Source: Archangium gephyra (lineage in GTDB: Bacteria; Myxococcota; Myxococcia; Myxococcales; Myxococcaceae). From it: a DNA stretch of 64,000 bases. The translations under genes and the position numbers were made by a program. Under the pieces are notes generated by a model. It searched no databases. It was given only the letters and a program-made list of their open reading frames with translations, and had not been told where the DNA came from. This document shows, one piece after another, positions 16,562-28,101 of the stretch; position 1 is the first letter of the stretch, and each line of letters begins with the position of its first letter. The stretch is from the NCBI RefSeq assembly GCF_001027285.1, contig NZ_CP011509.1, positions 11,928,501-11,992,500 on the forward strand, read 5' to 3'.

Positions 16562-17628
16562 TGCGCGCGGAAGCGGCGGGCGCGGCGCAGCACCGCGTCC
16601 GTCATGGCCGTGATGGAGACGACCTCGTCCACCGCGCCGCGCTGGATGGCCGCGCGCGGCATGCCGAACACCACGCAGCTCGCCTCGTCCTGGGCGAGCG
16701 TGTCCGCGCCGGCCTGCTTCATCGCCAGCAGCCCGTCCGCGCCGTCCTCGCCCATGCCCGTCAGCAGCACGCCGATGGCGTTCTCCCCCGCCGCTCGCGC
16801 CACGGACTGGAAGAGCACGTCCACGCTCGGCTTGTGGCCGGACACCCGCCCTCCGTCCATCAGCTCCACCTGGTAGTGGCCACCGCTGCGCCGCACCCGC
16901 AGGTGCCGGTTGCCCGGCGCGATGAGCGCCCGGCCCTGCTGCACCTGGTCTCCCTGCTCCGCCTCCTTCACCTCGATGCGGCACAGCTGGTGCAACCGCT
17001 TCGCGAAGGCCGAGGTGAACTGCTCCGGCATGTGCTGCACGATGACGATGCCCGGGCAGTCCGGAGGCATCCGCTCCAGCAACTGCCGCAGCGCTTCCGT
17101 GCCTCCCGTGGAGGCCCCCACCGCCACCACCCTGTCCGTCGTCACCGTGAGCATCGAGGGCGGCGGCCGCTCCGGGCGCTCCGGCTCCTCCTTCATGGGA
17201 GTCCCCCGCCGCACCAGCCGGGAGCGGGCCCGGGCCGCGTCGCGCAGCGACTGCACCAGCCGCGTCCGGGACTCCCGCAGGAACTCTCCGACGCCGAGCT
17301 GGGGCTTGGGGATGATCTCCAGCGCGCCCTCCTGCAGCGCGCGCACCGCCGTCTCGGTCCCCGGCCCCGCCAGTCCCGAGCACACCACCACCGGCACCGG
17401 CTCCTGCTCGCGCATCAGCTCGCGCAGGAACGTCAGCCCGTCCATGCGCGGCATCTCCAGGTCCAGCAGGATGACGTCCGGCCGGCGGCTCTTCATCTTC
17501 TGCTTCGCGATGAGGGGATCCGACGCCACCTCCACCACCATGCCCGGCACGTTCTCCAGGAGCGTGAGCACGCCCTGACGCACCACCGCCGAGTCATCCA
17601 CCACGAGCACTCGCAACACGGCGGCCAT
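16558..17628 (-). CDS. cheB: CheB protein-glutamate methylesterase
   Basis: A 356-residue protein with the standard two domains. The receiver (about 5-115) carries DDS and phospho-acceptor Asp56 (LLDLEMPRMDG). A linker rich in Arg/Pro follows, then the esterase with catalytic Ser (VGASTGG), His (QHMPEQFTSAFAKRL) and Asp (MGEDGADG). CheB removes methyl groups from chemoreceptors as the adaptation arm of the system, activated by CheA phosphorylation. It starts three bases after cheR ends and is the last gene of the minus-strand chemosensory cluster. Confidence 0.95.
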   Translation of the reverse strand: MAAVLRVLVVDDSAVVRQGVLTLLENVPGMVVEVASDPLIAKQKMKSRRPDVILLDLEMPRMDGLTFLRELMREQEPVPVVVCSGLAGPGTETAVRALQEGALEIIPKPQLGVGEFLRESRTRLVQSLRDAARARSRLVRRGTPMKEEPERPERPPPSMLTVTTDRVVAVGASTGGTEALRQLLERMPPDCPGIVIVQHMPEQFTSAFAKRLHQLCRIEVKEAEQGDQVQQGRALIAPGNRHLRVRRSGGHYQVELMDGGRVSGHKPSVDVLFQSVARAAGENAIGVLLTGMGEDGADGLLAMKQAGADTLAQDEASCVVFGMPRAAIQRGAVDEVVSITAMTDAVLRRARRFRAH

Positions 17629-17631
17629 GGC

Positions 17632-18537
17632 TCACCCTCGCCGGGTGGCATCCCGGGGCAGGGGCCTTGGCGCATAGACGGTGGGGATGACCGTGCGCAC
17701 GCCCCACCCGGGGCCCGTGAGACTCTCGGAGTGTCCGAGGAACAGCAGCCCCTGGGGGGACAGGTGGCTCAGCAGCCGCTCCACCGCTCGCGTCTTCGAG
17801 GCCATGTCGAAGTAGATGAGCACGTTGCGGCAGAAGATGAGGTCGAAGCGTCCCACCACCCCCTGCCCGTCATTCAGGTTCACCCGCTGGAAGCGCACCA
17901 GCGAGCGCAGCTCCGGGCCCGCCTTCATCTTCCCTTCCTGGCTGCCCACCCCGCGCAGCATGTACGCCCGGAGATAGCTCTTCGGAATCTCCTCCGCCTT
18001 GTCCACCGGCCAGAGCGCCTGGCGCGCCCGCTCCAGCACGCGCGTGGACAGGTCCGTCGCCAGGATCTGGATGTCCCAGCCCTCCTCGGCCGGCAGGTGG
18101 TGGCGCAGCACCATGGCCAGGGAGAAGGGCTCCTCGCCCGAGGAGCACCCCGCGCTCCACACCCGCACCTGGCGCCCCTCGCCCATGCCGGTGTCCCCGT
18201 GCGCCCGCCACCGGGGCAGCACCTCGCGCTCCAGCAGCTCGAAGTGCCGGGGCTCGCGGAAGAAGTGCGTCTCGTGCGTGCAGAGCGCGTCCAGCAGCCG
18301 CACCCGCTCTCCCTCGTCCTCCTCCGCCCGCCGCAGGTAGTCGCCGAACGACAGCCCGCCCAGCTCGCGCAGCCGCCGCGACACCCGCCCCACCAGCAGC
18401 GCCTTCTTCGCCTCGGACAGCCAGATGCCCGCCTCGCGGTAGACGAGCCGCTGGTAGCCGGTGAACTCCCGCTCCGTGGGCGGCGCGAACTCGCGCGGCA
18501 GCACGGGGGTGCCCTCTTCCCGCTGCGTCTCACTCAC
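17632..18537 (-). CDS. cheR: CheR chemoreceptor methyltransferase
   Basis: A 301-residue protein: N-terminal helical domain (about 20-90, [21 protein letters not shown]) and a SAM-dependent methyltransferase domain with [13 protein letters not shown], the SAM loop [19 protein letters not shown] and [13 protein letters not shown]. It methylates glutamates of the cluster's receptors using SAM. Its start overlaps the stop of the first mcp (ATGA). Two of the three receptors in the cluster end in EFKRF, a possible docking tail for CheR. Confidence 0.95.
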   Translation of the reverse strand: MSETQREEGTPVLPREFAPPTEREFTGYQRLVYREAGIWLSEAKKALLVGRVSRRLRELGGLSFGDYLRRAEEDEGERVRLLDALCTHETHFFREPRHFELLEREVLPRWRAHGDTGMGEGRQVRVWSAGCSSGEEPFSLAMVLRHHLPAEEGWDIQILATDLSTRVLERARQALWPVDKAEEIPKSYLRAYMLRGVGSQEGKMKAGPELRSLVRFQRVNLNDGQGVVGRFDLIFCRNVLIYFDMASKTRAVERLLSHLSPQGLLFLGHSESLTGPGWGVRTVIPTVYAPRPLPRDATRRG

Positions 18538-20117
18538 GCCGCACGCTCCTGTCCGCGCCCGGTGCCGGCGACAGGCGCACGCCGCGGCGGATGAGCCACC
18601 CGCGCGGAGCCCTCCCCCAGCTGGAAGAAGGACACCACCCGCCGCAACGCCTCCGCCTGGGAGGACAACTCCTCGGCCGTGGACGCCAGCTCCTCGGACG
18701 CCGACGCGTTGCGCTGCGTCACCTGGTCCACGTACTCCATCGCCTTGCCCATCTGCGTCACTCCCGTGGCCTGCTCCGCCGACGCCACCACCACCTCCTG
18801 CACCAGGTCCGCCGTCTTGCGAATCGACGGTACCAGCTCCTCCAGCAACTGCCCCGAGCGCGTCGCCACCTTCACGCTGCTCGTCGCCAGCCCTGAAATC
18901 TCCTTGGCCGCCGTCCGGCTGCGCTCGGCCAGCTTGCGCACCTCCGTGGCCACCACCGCGAAGCCCTTGCCGTGCTCTCCCGCACGGGCCGCTTCAATCG
19001 CCGCGTTGAGCGCCAGCAGGTTCGTCTGGTAGGCGATCTCCTCGATGATGGAGACCTTCTCCACGATGGAGCCCATGGCCTCCACCGTCTGCTTCACCGC
19101 CCGGCCCCCCTCCTCCGCGTCCTGGGCGCCCTGCACGGCCATCCGCTCCATCTGCCGGCCATGCTCCTGGTTCTGGGTGATGCTGGCCGTCATCTGCGTC
19201 AGGCTGGAGGTGCTCTCCTCCACGCTGCTGGCCTGCTCGCTGGTGGCCTGCGCCAGGCTCTGCGAGGAGGCCGCGAGCTGGGAGGACGCCGAGGCCACGG
19301 AGTTGGCGCCCTCGCGCACCTCGCCGATGACCTCGGCCAGCCGGTGCACCATGTCGCGCAGGGCCGCCAGCAGCCGGCCCGTCTCGTCCTGGTCCGTCTC
19401 CTCGATTCGCACGCCCAGGTCTCCCCCGGCGATGCGGCCCGCCACCCCCACCGCGCGGGCCAGCGGACGGGAGATGGAGCGGGCCACGAAGACGCAGAAC
19501 AGCACGCTCACGGCGAGGCAGGCCCCCAGCACCCCGAGAATCCACTGGCGAGCGCTCTCGTGCGTGGCGTTGGAGTTCGCCACCGCCTTCATGCTGGCCT
19601 TGTAGTGCGTGTCCCGGAGCTTGCGCAGCTGGGTGTTCGCCGCGAAGAAGTCATGGTGCGAGCCGTTGGCGATGAGATCGTGCGCCTGGTCGATCCGCCC
19701 CGCACGCGAGAGCGCGATGATCTCGTCATGGGAGGCCGAGTACGTCTTCCAGAGGCCCTTGAACGCCTCGAACTCGCGGCGCTCCTCCTCGGAGACGGCA
19801 TGCGGTGCGAACTGCTCGAGGCTGTGCTCGAACCTGGAGAGGTCCTCGAGCATCCGCCGCTCGTAATCATCCCGGACCCTGGCATCCCGGGTGACGGAGT
19901 GCAGCAGCTCGGCTCGGCGGAAGCTCGCGAGCCGATCCGTCGCGTCCGCGAGGTGGAGGATGCTCGGCAGCCTGTCCGTGGACACCTCATCGGACGCGCC
20001 GCGCATGGCGTCCATGCACGCGAGGGCGAAGAAGCCCAGGAAGGCGGTGAAGCCCAGCAGGACGCCAAAGGCGACGAGGAGCTTCGAGGAGATCCTCAGG
20101 TTGCGGAACCAGTTCAT
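18534..20117 (-). CDS. Methyl-accepting chemotaxis protein 1
   Basis: The ATG at 20117 gives 527 residues ([20 protein letters not shown]). Order: TM1 (about 11-32), a helical periplasmic sensor of the four-helix-bundle type (about 35-190), TM2 ([21 protein letters not shown]), HAMP ([19 protein letters not shown]) and a long MCP signalling coiled coil with the hairpin [20 protein letters not shown]. Unlike the other two receptors of the cluster it lacks the EFKRF ending and stops in an Arg-rich tail ([10 protein letters not shown]). The signalling part is nearly identical in DNA to that of mcp 2 and mcp 3. It lies between cheW and cheR, overlapping the latter by four bases. The signal sensed is unknown. 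Confidence 0.9.
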   Translation of the reverse strand: MNWFRNLRISSKLLVAFGVLLGFTAFLGFFALACMDAMRGASDEVSTDRLPSILHLADATDRLASFRRAELLHSVTRDARVRDDYERRMLEDLSRFEHSLEQFAPHAVSEEERREFEAFKGLWKTYSASHDEIIALSRAGRIDQAHDLIANGSHHDFFAANTQLRKLRDTHYKASMKAVANSNATHESARQWILGVLGACLAVSVLFCVFVARSISRPLARAVGVAGRIAGGDLGVRIEETDQDETGRLLAALRDMVHRLAEVIGEVREGANSVASASSQLAASSQSLAQATSEQASSVEESTSSLTQMTASITQNQEHGRQMERMAVQGAQDAEEGGRAVKQTVEAMGSIVEKVSIIEEIAYQTNLLALNAAIEAARAGEHGKGFAVVATEVRKLAERSRTAAKEISGLATSSVKVATRSGQLLEELVPSIRKTADLVQEVVVASAEQATGVTQMGKAMEYVDQVTQRNASASEELASTAEELSSQAEALRRVVSFFQLGEGSARVAHPPRRAPVAGTGRGQERAA

Positions 20118-20133
20118 GGACGCAAGTGCCTCG

Positions 20134-20652
20134 TCAGGAGGTGCTGGACGGAGCGTCCACCGGGGCCCGGAGCGCGCTGGCGGCCAGCACCTCCTGGCCG
20201 CTGAGAACCTTGTCGATGTCCAGCAGCAGGACGAACTTCCTGCCCGTGCCCAGCCGTCCCATGCCCAGCAGGTAGTCCCCATGGATGGGCGTGCCGAAGG
20301 ACGGCGGCGGCACCACCGCTCCGGGCTCCAGCTCGATCACCTGCCCGATGGCGTCCGACAGCAGCCCCAGCACCACGCGCTCTCCGCCCAGCTTCACCTC
20401 CACCACCACGATGCAGCTCCACCGGCTGAGCACCGAGGGCGCCATGCCCAGCTTCACCGCCAGGTCCACCACCGGCACCACGCTGCCACGCAGGTTGAAC
20501 ACCCCTCTCACCCAGACGGGCGTTCCGGGCACACGCGTCACCGTGTCGTACTCGATGATCTCCTTCACCTGCAGGATGCCGAGCGCGTACTCCTCCCCGG
20601 CCAGGATGAAGCTGAGGTACTGCGAGGATGCTGCCGTCGTCTGTGTGCTCAT
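20134..20652 (-). CDS. cheW: CheW coupling protein (copy 1)
   Basis: The ATG at 20652 ([17 protein letters not shown]) gives 172 residues covering one CheW/SH3-like domain: [45 protein letters not shown] and SCIVVVEV. It couples receptors to CheA. It starts ten bases after mcp 2 and ends 16 bases before mcp 1. The DNA is nearly the same as the cheW at 24326-24889 over the first 150 codons, so one is a recent copy of the other; the extreme C-termini differ. Confidence 0.93.
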   Translation of the reverse strand: MSTQTTAASSQYLSFILAGEEYALGILQVKEIIEYDTVTRVPGTPVWVRGVFNLRGSVVPVVDLAVKLGMAPSVLSRWSCIVVVEVKLGGERVVLGLLSDAIGQVIELEPGAVVPPPSFGTPIHGDYLLGMGRLGTGRKFVLLLDIDKVLSGQEVLAASALRAPVDAPSSTS

Positions 20653-20662
20653 CTGCGGGTAC

Positions 20663-22354
20663 CTAGAAGCGCTTGAACTCGCGGTCCTCATCCGGGTGCA
20701 CGGCGGGAAGGGGAACCTGGGTCGCCGGAGCCAGGGAGCCCAGCCCAGCGGCCGCGGCCTTCAGCCCGTGCGCCGCGGAGGGAGCTCGCCCACCCGGGTA
20801 CCCGGTGGGAGGAGGCCGGGACGCCGGGCGCCAGCCACGCTCGGAGGCCTCCTCCACGTGGAAGAAGGACACCAGCTCGCGCAGCGCCTGCGCCTGGGAG
20901 GACACCTCCTCGGCCGTGGATGCCAGCTCCTCGGATGCCGACGCATTGCGCTGCGTCACCTGCTCCACGTGCTGCATCGCCTTGTTCATCTGCGCCACGC
21001 CACTGGTCTGCTCCGCCGACGCCGCCACCACCTCCTGCACCAGGTCCGCCGTCTTGCGAATCGACGGCACCAGGGCCTCCAGCAACTGCCCCGAGCGCGT
21101 CGCCACCCCCACGCTGCTCGTCGCCAGCCCTGAAATCTCCTTGGCCGCCGTCCGGCTGCGCTCGGCCAGCTTGCGCACCTCCGTGGCCACCACCGCGAAG
21201 CCCTTGCCGTGCTCCCCCGCCCGCGCCGCTTCGATCGCCGCGTTGAGCGCCAGCAGGTTCGTCTGGTAGGCGATCTCCTCGATGATGGAGATCTTCTCCG
21301 CGATGGAGCCCATGGCCTCCACCGTCTGCTTCACCGCGCGGCCGCCCTCCTCGGCGTCCTTCGCGCCCTGCACGGCCATCTCCTCCATCTGCCGGCCATG
21401 GCTGCGATTCTGACCGATGCTGGCCGTCATCTGCTCCAGGCTGGAGGTGGTCTCCTCCACGCTGCTGGCCTGCTCGCTGGTGCCCTGCGACAGGCTCTGC
21501 GAGGAGGACGACACCTGGGAGGACGCCGAGGCGAGCGCACTGGCGCCCTCACGCACCTCGCCGATGACCTGGGCGAGCTTGCGCACCATGCGCTCCAGGG
21601 CCGTGAGCAACAACCCCACCTCGTCCTCGCGCCGCACGTCGATGCGGACGGTGAGGTCCCCCTCGGCGATGCGGTCCGCCACCGCCACGGCGTCGCCCAG
21701 TGGCCGGGAGATGGAGCGGGAGAGCACGAGGCCGATGACCACGAAGAGGAAGCTGGAGAACACGCACATGGCCAGGATCGAGTTCCGCATCGCCTCATGG
21801 GCGGCTTCCGCGCGCTGGGTCGCCTCCTTTCCAGACCTGGCATTGAAGGCCACCAGCTCATCCAGCTTGAGCGAGAGGGCCTCGAAGCCCTGCTGCCTAC
21901 GCTCACGGGCGGACAGGAGCGCCCCCTGGCTGTCCTTCTCCCGCGCGAGCGCGACGACCTTCTCGTGCTCCGCCAGGTAGTCCGTCCACCTCACCCGGAT
22001 GTCCTGGAACAGGCGGCGATCCTCCTCCAGCTGGAGGGTCGCCTCGTACTGCGTCAGGTTGCGCTCGACCTTCTCCTGCTCGGCACGGAGCCGCTGCTCG
22101 CTCTCGGCCTTCCGCGAGGCGTCACCCGAGGAGACGAGTTGCTGCTCGGCGATGTGGAAGTCCGAGATGTTGCTGTTCGCGTCCGAGATGTAGTGGATGC
22201 CGGGCAGCCAGCTCGTGGTCACCTCGTTGGTCGCGAGACGTATCTGCTCCATGTGTCCGAGGGCCACGGTTCCCATCACGCCGGCGTTGCCGCACAGCAG
22301 CAGGACGGCGACGAGGAGCTTGGAGGTGATCTTCAGGTTGTCGAACCAGGTCAT
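20663..22354 (-). CDS. Methyl-accepting chemotaxis protein 2
   Basis: The ATG at 22354 gives 563 residues ([20 protein letters not shown]). TM1 is at about 11-33, the periplasmic helical sensor at 35-185, TM2 near 190-212 ([20 protein letters not shown]), then HAMP ([21 protein letters not shown]) and the MCP signalling domain ([20 protein letters not shown]). A Gly/Ala/Pro-rich linker follows, ending in DEDREFKRF. The last five residues fit the x-aromatic-x-x-aromatic pattern of CheR/CheB tethering pentapeptides. Starts 23 bases after cheA. Confidence 0.9.
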   Translation of the reverse strand: MTWFDNLKITSKLLVAVLLLCGNAGVMGTVALGHMEQIRLATNEVTTSWLPGIHYISDANSNISDFHIAEQQLVSSGDASRKAESEQRLRAEQEKVERNLTQYEATLQLEEDRRLFQDIRVRWTDYLAEHEKVVALAREKDSQGALLSARERRQQGFEALSLKLDELVAFNARSGKEATQRAEAAHEAMRNSILAMCVFSSFLFVVIGLVLSRSISRPLGDAVAVADRIAEGDLTVRIDVRREDEVGLLLTALERMVRKLAQVIGEVREGASALASASSQVSSSSQSLSQGTSEQASSVEETTSSLEQMTASIGQNRSHGRQMEEMAVQGAKDAEEGGRAVKQTVEAMGSIAEKISIIEEIAYQTNLLALNAAIEAARAGEHGKGFAVVATEVRKLAERSRTAAKEISGLATSSVGVATRSGQLLEALVPSIRKTADLVQEVVAASAEQTSGVAQMNKAMQHVEQVTQRNASASEELASTAEEVSSQAQALRELVSFFHVEEASERGWRPASRPPPTGYPGGRAPSAAHGLKAAAAGLGSLAPATQVPLPAVHPDEDREFKRF

Positions 22355-22377
22355 ATCGTCGTCGAGGGCAACGGGAG

Positions 22378-24033
22378 TCAGGCCACGGCGGCGGGGGGGG
22401 GAACGGCCTTCAAGGCCTGTTGGAGGAGCGCGGGCACATCCAGGATGAGGGCCACGCGGCCATCTCCCATCAGGGTGGAGCCGGCCAGTCCGGGCAGTCC
22501 CTGGCACGGCTTGCCCAGGGGTTTGATGACCGTCTGGCCCTGGCCGAGCAGCATGTCCACGGCGATGCCCGCCCGGCCCCGGCCATGGCCGATGACGACG
22601 ATGCTCTCGCGCGGCGGAGGCGCGCCCCCGAGCGAGAAGTGCTCACGCAGGCGCAGGTAGGGCAGCGGCTCGCCGCGCAGGTTGAAGACGCCGGTGCGCC
22701 CGGGGCGGCACTCGCCGGGCGGCAGCTCCACGCACTCCACCACGTGCTCCAGCGGAATCACGTACGTCTCCTCCCCCATCCCCACCGAGAAGCCCTCGAT
22801 GATGGAGAGGGTGAGCGGCAGCCGCAGGCTGAACGTGGTGCCCTTGCCGGGCGTCGTGTCCACGGAGATGGTGCCGCGCAGCTGCTCCACGTTGCGCTTC
22901 ACCACGTCCATGCCCACGCCCCGTCCCGACAGCTCCGTGACGCGCTCGGCGGTGGAGAAGCCCGGCTCGAAGATGAGGCGGAAGAGCGCATCGTCCTCCG
23001 GCGTCTCCTCGGGGCCCACCAGCCCGCGCTCACGCGCCCGCGCCAGGATGCGCGCGCGGTCCAGCCCGGCCCCGTCCTCGGCCACCTGGATGATGATGCT
23101 GCCCGCCTCGTGGAAGGCGCGCAGGGCGAGCGTGCCGGTGGGCTCCTTGCCCCGCTCCTCCCGCACCTCGGGCGTCTCCATCCCGTGGTCCATCGCGTTG
23201 CGCACCAGGTGGGTGAGCGGATCGCGGATGAGCTCGGTGACGGTGGTGTCCACCTCCACGTCCTGGCCGCTCACCTCCAGCCGCACCCGCTTGCCGGTGG
23301 CCAGGCACAAATCCCTCACCGTGCGCGTGAAGGGCTGGAAGGTGCGGCCAATGGGCACCATCCGCACCTTCATCACCAGCTCCTGCAAATCCAGGTAGAG
23401 CGCGTCCGCCCCGCGGTGCGCCTCCAGCAGTTGCTCGGGCGTGTAGCGGTGCGCCTGGGCGAGCATGGTGGTGAGCCGCCCGCGCGCGATGGCGATCTCC
23501 CCGGTGAGGTCCAGCATCCGGTCCAGCCGGTCCAACCCCACGCGCAGCGTGCGCTCCCGGGACGGGGACGGCTCGGCGGGCTCGGCGGACGTCTCCGGCC
23601 CGTGCCACTCCGCGCCCACGGACGCCGGGCCCGTGCCCACGGGCCGCGAGGCCGCGACGGTGGAGGCCAGCAGGCTGTGCACGTCACTCGCCGGCAGGCG
23701 CAGGTCCGGCTCGGCCACGGGCCGCAGGCCCACCAGCTCGCGCAACGCGTCCACCGACTGCAGCAGCAGCGTGCCCAGCCCTGAATGCAGCACCAGCACC
23801 CCGGCCTCCAGCCGGGTGAGCAGCTCCTCCAGCGTGTGGGCCAGCTCCACCGCCGCGGAGTAACCCATCACGGCGGTGCCACCCTTCAGGGTGTGGACGG
23901 TGCGGAAGACCGCTCGCAAGGTCTCCGGTCCGGGAGACGCCTCCAGCGCCAACAGCTCCTGCTCCAGGCTGACGAGCTGCTCTTCCGTCTCGGTGAGGAA
24001 GACGGCGTGAACCTTCTCCAACTCGGGATTCAT
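22378..24033 (-). CDS. cheA: CheA chemotaxis histidine kinase (no P2 domain)
   Basis: A 551-residue kinase. P1/Hpt (1-105) has phospho-acceptor His47 in [15 protein letters not shown] short Pro/Ser-rich linker replaces the usual P2 response-regulator-binding domain. The P3 dimer helices ([20 protein letters not shown]) lead to the P4 ATPase with N box [38 protein letters not shown] and [19 protein letters not shown], then the P5 CheW-like domain (about 410-545). Lack of P2 means slower or different hand-over to CheB or another receiver protein. No stand-alone cheY is in the cluster. A sigma-54-type promoter block lies just upstream. Confidence 0.93.
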   Translation of the reverse strand: MNPELEKVHAVFLTETEEQLVSLEQELLALEASPGPETLRAVFRTVHTLKGGTAVMGYSAAVELAHTLEELLTRLEAGVLVLHSGLGTLLLQSVDALRELVGLRPVAEPDLRLPASDVHSLLASTVAASRPVGTGPASVGAEWHGPETSAEPAEPSPSRERTLRVGLDRLDRMLDLTGEIAIARGRLTTMLAQAHRYTPEQLLEAHRGADALYLDLQELVMKVRMVPIGRTFQPFTRTVRDLCLATGKRVRLEVSGQDVEVDTTVTELIRDPLTHLVRNAMDHGMETPEVREERGKEPTGTLALRAFHEAGSIIIQVAEDGAGLDRARILARARERGLVGPEETPEDDALFRLIFEPGFSTAERVTELSGRGVGMDVVKRNVEQLRGTISVDTTPGKGTTFSLRLPLTLSIIEGFSVGMGEETYVIPLEHVVECVELPPGECRPGRTGVFNLRGEPLPYLRLREHFSLGGAPPPRESIVVIGHGRGRAGIAVDMLLGQGQTVIKPLGKPCQGLPGLAGSTLMGDGRVALILDVPALLQQALKAVPPPAAVA

Positions 24034-24047
24034 CTGCCCGCGTCAAC

Positions 24048-24063
24048 AGCAAACCCCACGCCA
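24048..24063 (-). promoter_or_regulatory. Sigma-54-type (-24/-12) promoter before cheA
   Basis: On the minus strand the sequence TGGCGTGGGGTTTGCT has GG and GC ten bases apart, as RpoN promoters require (TGGCACG-N4-TTGC type). The -12 GC lies 16 bases before the cheA ATG, so the transcript would have a leader of only a few bases, and indeed no Shine-Dalgarno is present. The 292-bp gap 24034-24325 between cheW 2 and cheA holds this site and an upstream repeat, and otherwise nothing I can read. Confidence 0.55.
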
Positions 24064-24133
24064 TTGTTCAGCGGGTGACAACTCCCCGGAATTGCGTCTC
24101 GGGCCAGCGGCTTCGCGTGCGGCGTCCAACATC

Positions 24134-24159
24134 CGGATTCCGGATTCCAGAATCCAGAC
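24134..24159 (-). promoter_or_regulatory. Possible activator site (GGATTC repeats) 85 bp upstream of the cheA sigma-54 promoter
   Basis: Tandem GGATTC copies (CGGATTCCGGATTCCAGA, then inverted GAATCC) lie 85 bp from the -12 element. The same repeat stands at the same 85-bp distance from the promoter before mcp 3, which suits an enhancer bound by an NtrC-family activator. Confidence 0.45.
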
Positions 24160-24325
24160 ACGAGGCCCTTTTCTCCATGCCGCTCACACACGGAGCAAGC
24201 AGCGGAGCGACTCCCAGGAAACCTCCTCGTCCTGGACGGACCATGACGAGCCGGTGTGCCTCCGCCTGGTGAGCGGCGAGGGCGCGTGCGCCGCGCCCGC
24301 CTCCCCTGCTCCCAGACGGCCGGGC

Positions 24326-24889
24326 CTACGTGGGCACGCTGGAAGAGTCCACGACGCCCGTCCCGGCAGCCACCGCGGGCGGCTCGGTGACGGCCACCGG
24401 AGTCTTCAGCGCACTGGCCGCCAGGACTTCCTGGCTGCTGAGCACATGGTCGATGTCCAGCAGCAGGACGAACTTCCTGCCCGTGCCCAGCCGCCCCATG
24501 CCCAGCAGGTAGTCCCCGTGGATGGGCGTGCCGAAGGACGGCGGCGGCATCACCGCTCCGGGCTCCAGCTCAATCACCTGCCCGATGGCGTCCGCCAACA
24601 GGCCCAGGACGATGCGCTCCCGGCCCAGCGTCACCTCCACCACCACGATGCAGCTCCACCGGCTGAGCACCGAGGGCGCCATGCCCAGCTTCACCGCCAG
24701 GTCCACCACCGGCACCACGCTGCCGCGCAGGTTGAACACCCCTCTCACCCACGCGGGCGTTCCGGGCACACGCGTCACCGTGTCGTACTCGATGATCTCC
24801 TTCACCTGCAGGATGCCGAGCGCGTACTCCTCCCCGGCCAGGATGAAGCTGAGGTACTGCGAGGATGCCGCCGTCGTCTGTGAGCTCAT
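24326..24889 (-). CDS. cheW: CheW coupling protein (copy 2)
   Basis: The ATG at 24889 ([17 protein letters not shown]) gives 187 residues; an ATG three codons earlier is possible. It is a single CheW domain with the same blocks as copy 1 ([40 protein letters not shown]) and a different, Ala/Val-rich tail. It starts ten bases after mcp 3. The gene pair mcp 3-cheW 2 mirrors mcp 2-cheW 1, so a two-gene unit was duplicated. It lets the extra receptor couple to the single CheA. Confidence 0.93.
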   Translation of the reverse strand: MSSQTTAASSQYLSFILAGEEYALGILQVKEIIEYDTVTRVPGTPAWVRGVFNLRGSVVPVVDLAVKLGMAPSVLSRWSCIVVVEVTLGRERIVLGLLADAIGQVIELEPGAVMPPPSFGTPIHGDYLLGMGRLGTGRKFVLLLDIDHVLSSQEVLAASALKTPVAVTEPPAVAAGTGVVDSSSVPT

Positions 24890-24898
24890 CGCGGGCAC

Positions 24899-26605
24899 CT
24901 AGAAGCGCTTGAACTCGCGATCCTCGTCCGGGAGCGCGGCGGGAGCGGGAGCGGGAGCGGAGGCTCGAGGCGCCGGAGCCCCGGGGTGGCCGAGCGCCCC
25001 CGCCGCCGCCTTCAGCGCGTGCCCCGCGGATTGAGCGCCTGGCAGGGAGCGCCCTCCTCCCATGGGCCGTGGCGCCTGGCGCCAGCCACGCTCGGGGCCC
25101 TCCACCATGCGGAAGAAGGACACCAGCTGGCTGAGCGCTTCCGCCTGGGAGGACAGCTCCTCGGCCGTGGACGCCAGCTCCTCGGACGCCGACGCGTTGC
25201 GCTGCGTCACCTGGTCCACGTGCTGCATCGCCTTGTTCATCTGCGCCACGCCACTGGTCTGCTCCGCCGACGCCGCCACCACCTCCTGCACCAGGTCCGC
25301 CGTCTTGCGAATCGACGGCACCAGCTCCTCCAGCAGCTGCCCCGAGCGCGTCGCCACCTTCACGCTGCTCGTCGCCAGCCCTGAAATCTCCTTGGCCGCC
25401 GTCCGGCTGCGCTCGGCCAGCTTGCGCACCTCCGTGGCCACCACCGCGAAGCCCTTACCGTGCTCTCCGGCCCGCGCCGCTTCGATCGCCGCGTTCAGTG
25501 CCAAGAGGTTCGTCTGGTAGGCGATCTCCTCGATGATGGAGATCTTCTCCGCGATGGAGCCCATGGCCGCCACCGTCTCCTTCACGGCCCGGCCGCCCTC
25601 CTCGGCGTCCTTCGCGCCCTGCACGGCCATCTCCTCCATCTGCCGGCCGTGGCCGCGGTTCTGGGTGATGCTGGCCGTCATCTGCTCCAGGCTGGAGGTG
25701 GTCTCCTCCACGCTGCTGGCCTGCTCGCTGGTGCCTTGCGACAGGCTCTGCGAGGAGGACGACACCTGGGAGGACGCCGAGGCGAGCGCACTGGCGCCCT
25801 CGCGCACCTCGCCGATGACCTGGGCGAGCTTGCGCACCATGCGCTCCAGGGCCCCCAGCAGCCGGCCCGTCTCGTCCTGCGTCTCCGCCGTGATGCGGAC
25901 GGTGAGGTCCCCCTCGGCGATGCGGTCCGCCACCGTCACCGCCTCGTTCAGCGGCCGCGAGATGACCCGGGCGATGAGGACGCTGAGCAGCAGGCCGAGC
26001 ACCAGGCTGACGCCCATGGCGGAGAGGATCCACCCGCGCGCGAGCGCATGGGTGGTATCCGAGTAGTCCGAGGCCTTCCTGGAGGCCTTCTGGAGGACGA
26101 CCACCAGCTCCTCCAGGCTGTTGATGGCCGCCGAGTAGGCGGGCCGCGAGCGCTCGTTGTAGAGGACGCGCGCCGCCTCCTGCTGGCCCGAGCGCGAGAG
26201 CGCGACGACCTTCTCGTGCTCCAGCAGGTAGTGCTTCCAGTCCCGGCTGAAGTTCTCGTACAGGCGCCGCTCATCCTCCAGCCGGATGAGGGGCACGTAC
26301 CTGGAGAGTCCCTGGTTGATCGTCTCCAGCAGCTGCTGCATCTCCCGCTCGTACTGGGCCATCTGCATGGGGTCCGTCGAGAGGACGTGCTGCAGCTCGG
26401 CGATGAGGAAGTCCGAGGTGTCGGTGTTCGCGTCCGAGACGTAGGAGAGGCTCGGCACCAGGATGTCCGTCACCTCATCCGTCGCGTCGTTCATCACCTC
26501 CATCTGACGGAGCGCGAAGACCCCCAGCAGCAGGGTGAAGGTGCTCAGGGCGAGGAAGGCAACGAGCAGCTTGGAGGCAATCTTCAGGTCGTGGAACCAG
26601 GTCAT
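24899..26605 (-). CDS. Methyl-accepting chemotaxis protein 3
   Basis: 568 residues ([20 protein letters not shown]). TM1 is at about 11-33, a four-helix-type periplasmic sensor at 35-185 (different from those of mcp 1 and 2), TM2 ([21 protein letters not shown]), HAMP ([21 protein letters not shown]), and a signalling domain with [20 protein letters not shown] that is nearly identical to mcp 2. The tail is Ala/Pro-rich and ends in DEDREFKRF, the CheR/CheB docking type. It is the first gene of the receptor cluster, behind its own sigma-54-type promoter and after the sigma-54 activator gene. Confidence 0.9.
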   Translation of the reverse strand: MTWFHDLKIASKLLVAFLALSTFTLLLGVFALRQMEVMNDATDEVTDILVPSLSYVSDANTDTSDFLIAELQHVLSTDPMQMAQYEREMQQLLETINQGLSRYVPLIRLEDERRLYENFSRDWKHYLLEHEKVVALSRSGQQEAARVLYNERSRPAYSAAINSLEELVVVLQKASRKASDYSDTTHALARGWILSAMGVSLVLGLLLSVLIARVISRPLNEAVTVADRIAEGDLTVRITAETQDETGRLLGALERMVRKLAQVIGEVREGASALASASSQVSSSSQSLSQGTSEQASSVEETTSSLEQMTASITQNRGHGRQMEEMAVQGAKDAEEGGRAVKETVAAMGSIAEKISIIEEIAYQTNLLALNAAIEAARAGEHGKGFAVVATEVRKLAERSRTAAKEISGLATSSVKVATRSGQLLEELVPSIRKTADLVQEVVAASAEQTSGVAQMNKAMQHVDQVTQRNASASEELASTAEELSSQAEALSQLVSFFRMVEGPERGWRQAPRPMGGGRSLPGAQSAGHALKAAAGALGHPGAPAPRASAPAPAPAALPDEDREFKRF

Positions 26606-26622
26606 GGCGTGGGGCTGTCAAC

Positions 26623-26638
26623 AGCAATTCCCACGCCA
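26623..26638 (-). promoter_or_regulatory. Sigma-54-type (-24/-12) promoter before mcp 3
   Basis: On the minus strand, TGGCGTGGGAATTGCT has GG-N10-GC spacing and matches the cheA site in 13 of 16 positions, with further shared blocks around it (GTCAACAGCAA on the plus strand, ATTGT, GACAA, TCCC, GGAAT). The -12 GC is 19 bases before the mcp 3 ATG, again implying a very short leader and no Shine-Dalgarno. Confidence 0.6.
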
Positions 26639-26708
26639 TTGTCGACTCGAGGACAAATCCCTGGAATCACACCCAGAAGCCCTGTCCCGCCGGCCCGCGT
26701 CCAGGGCC

Positions 26709-26721
26709 CGGATTCTGGATT

Positions 26722-26727
<6 letters not shown>
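26709..26727 (-). promoter_or_regulatory. Possible activator site (GGATTC repeats) upstream of the mcp 3 promoter
   Basis: The repeat CGGATTCTGGATTCTAGAC overlaps the stop codon of the sigma-54 activator gene and sits 85 bp from the -12 element, the same distance as its counterpart before cheA. Confidence 0.45.

Positions 26728-28072
<1,345 letters not shown>

Positions 28073-28101
<29 letters not shown>

Noticed and set aside
18534-26605. Repeated DNA as an insertion element or transposon
   Set aside because: The repeated parts are the conserved coding regions of mcp and cheW; there is no transposase and no terminal inverted repeat.
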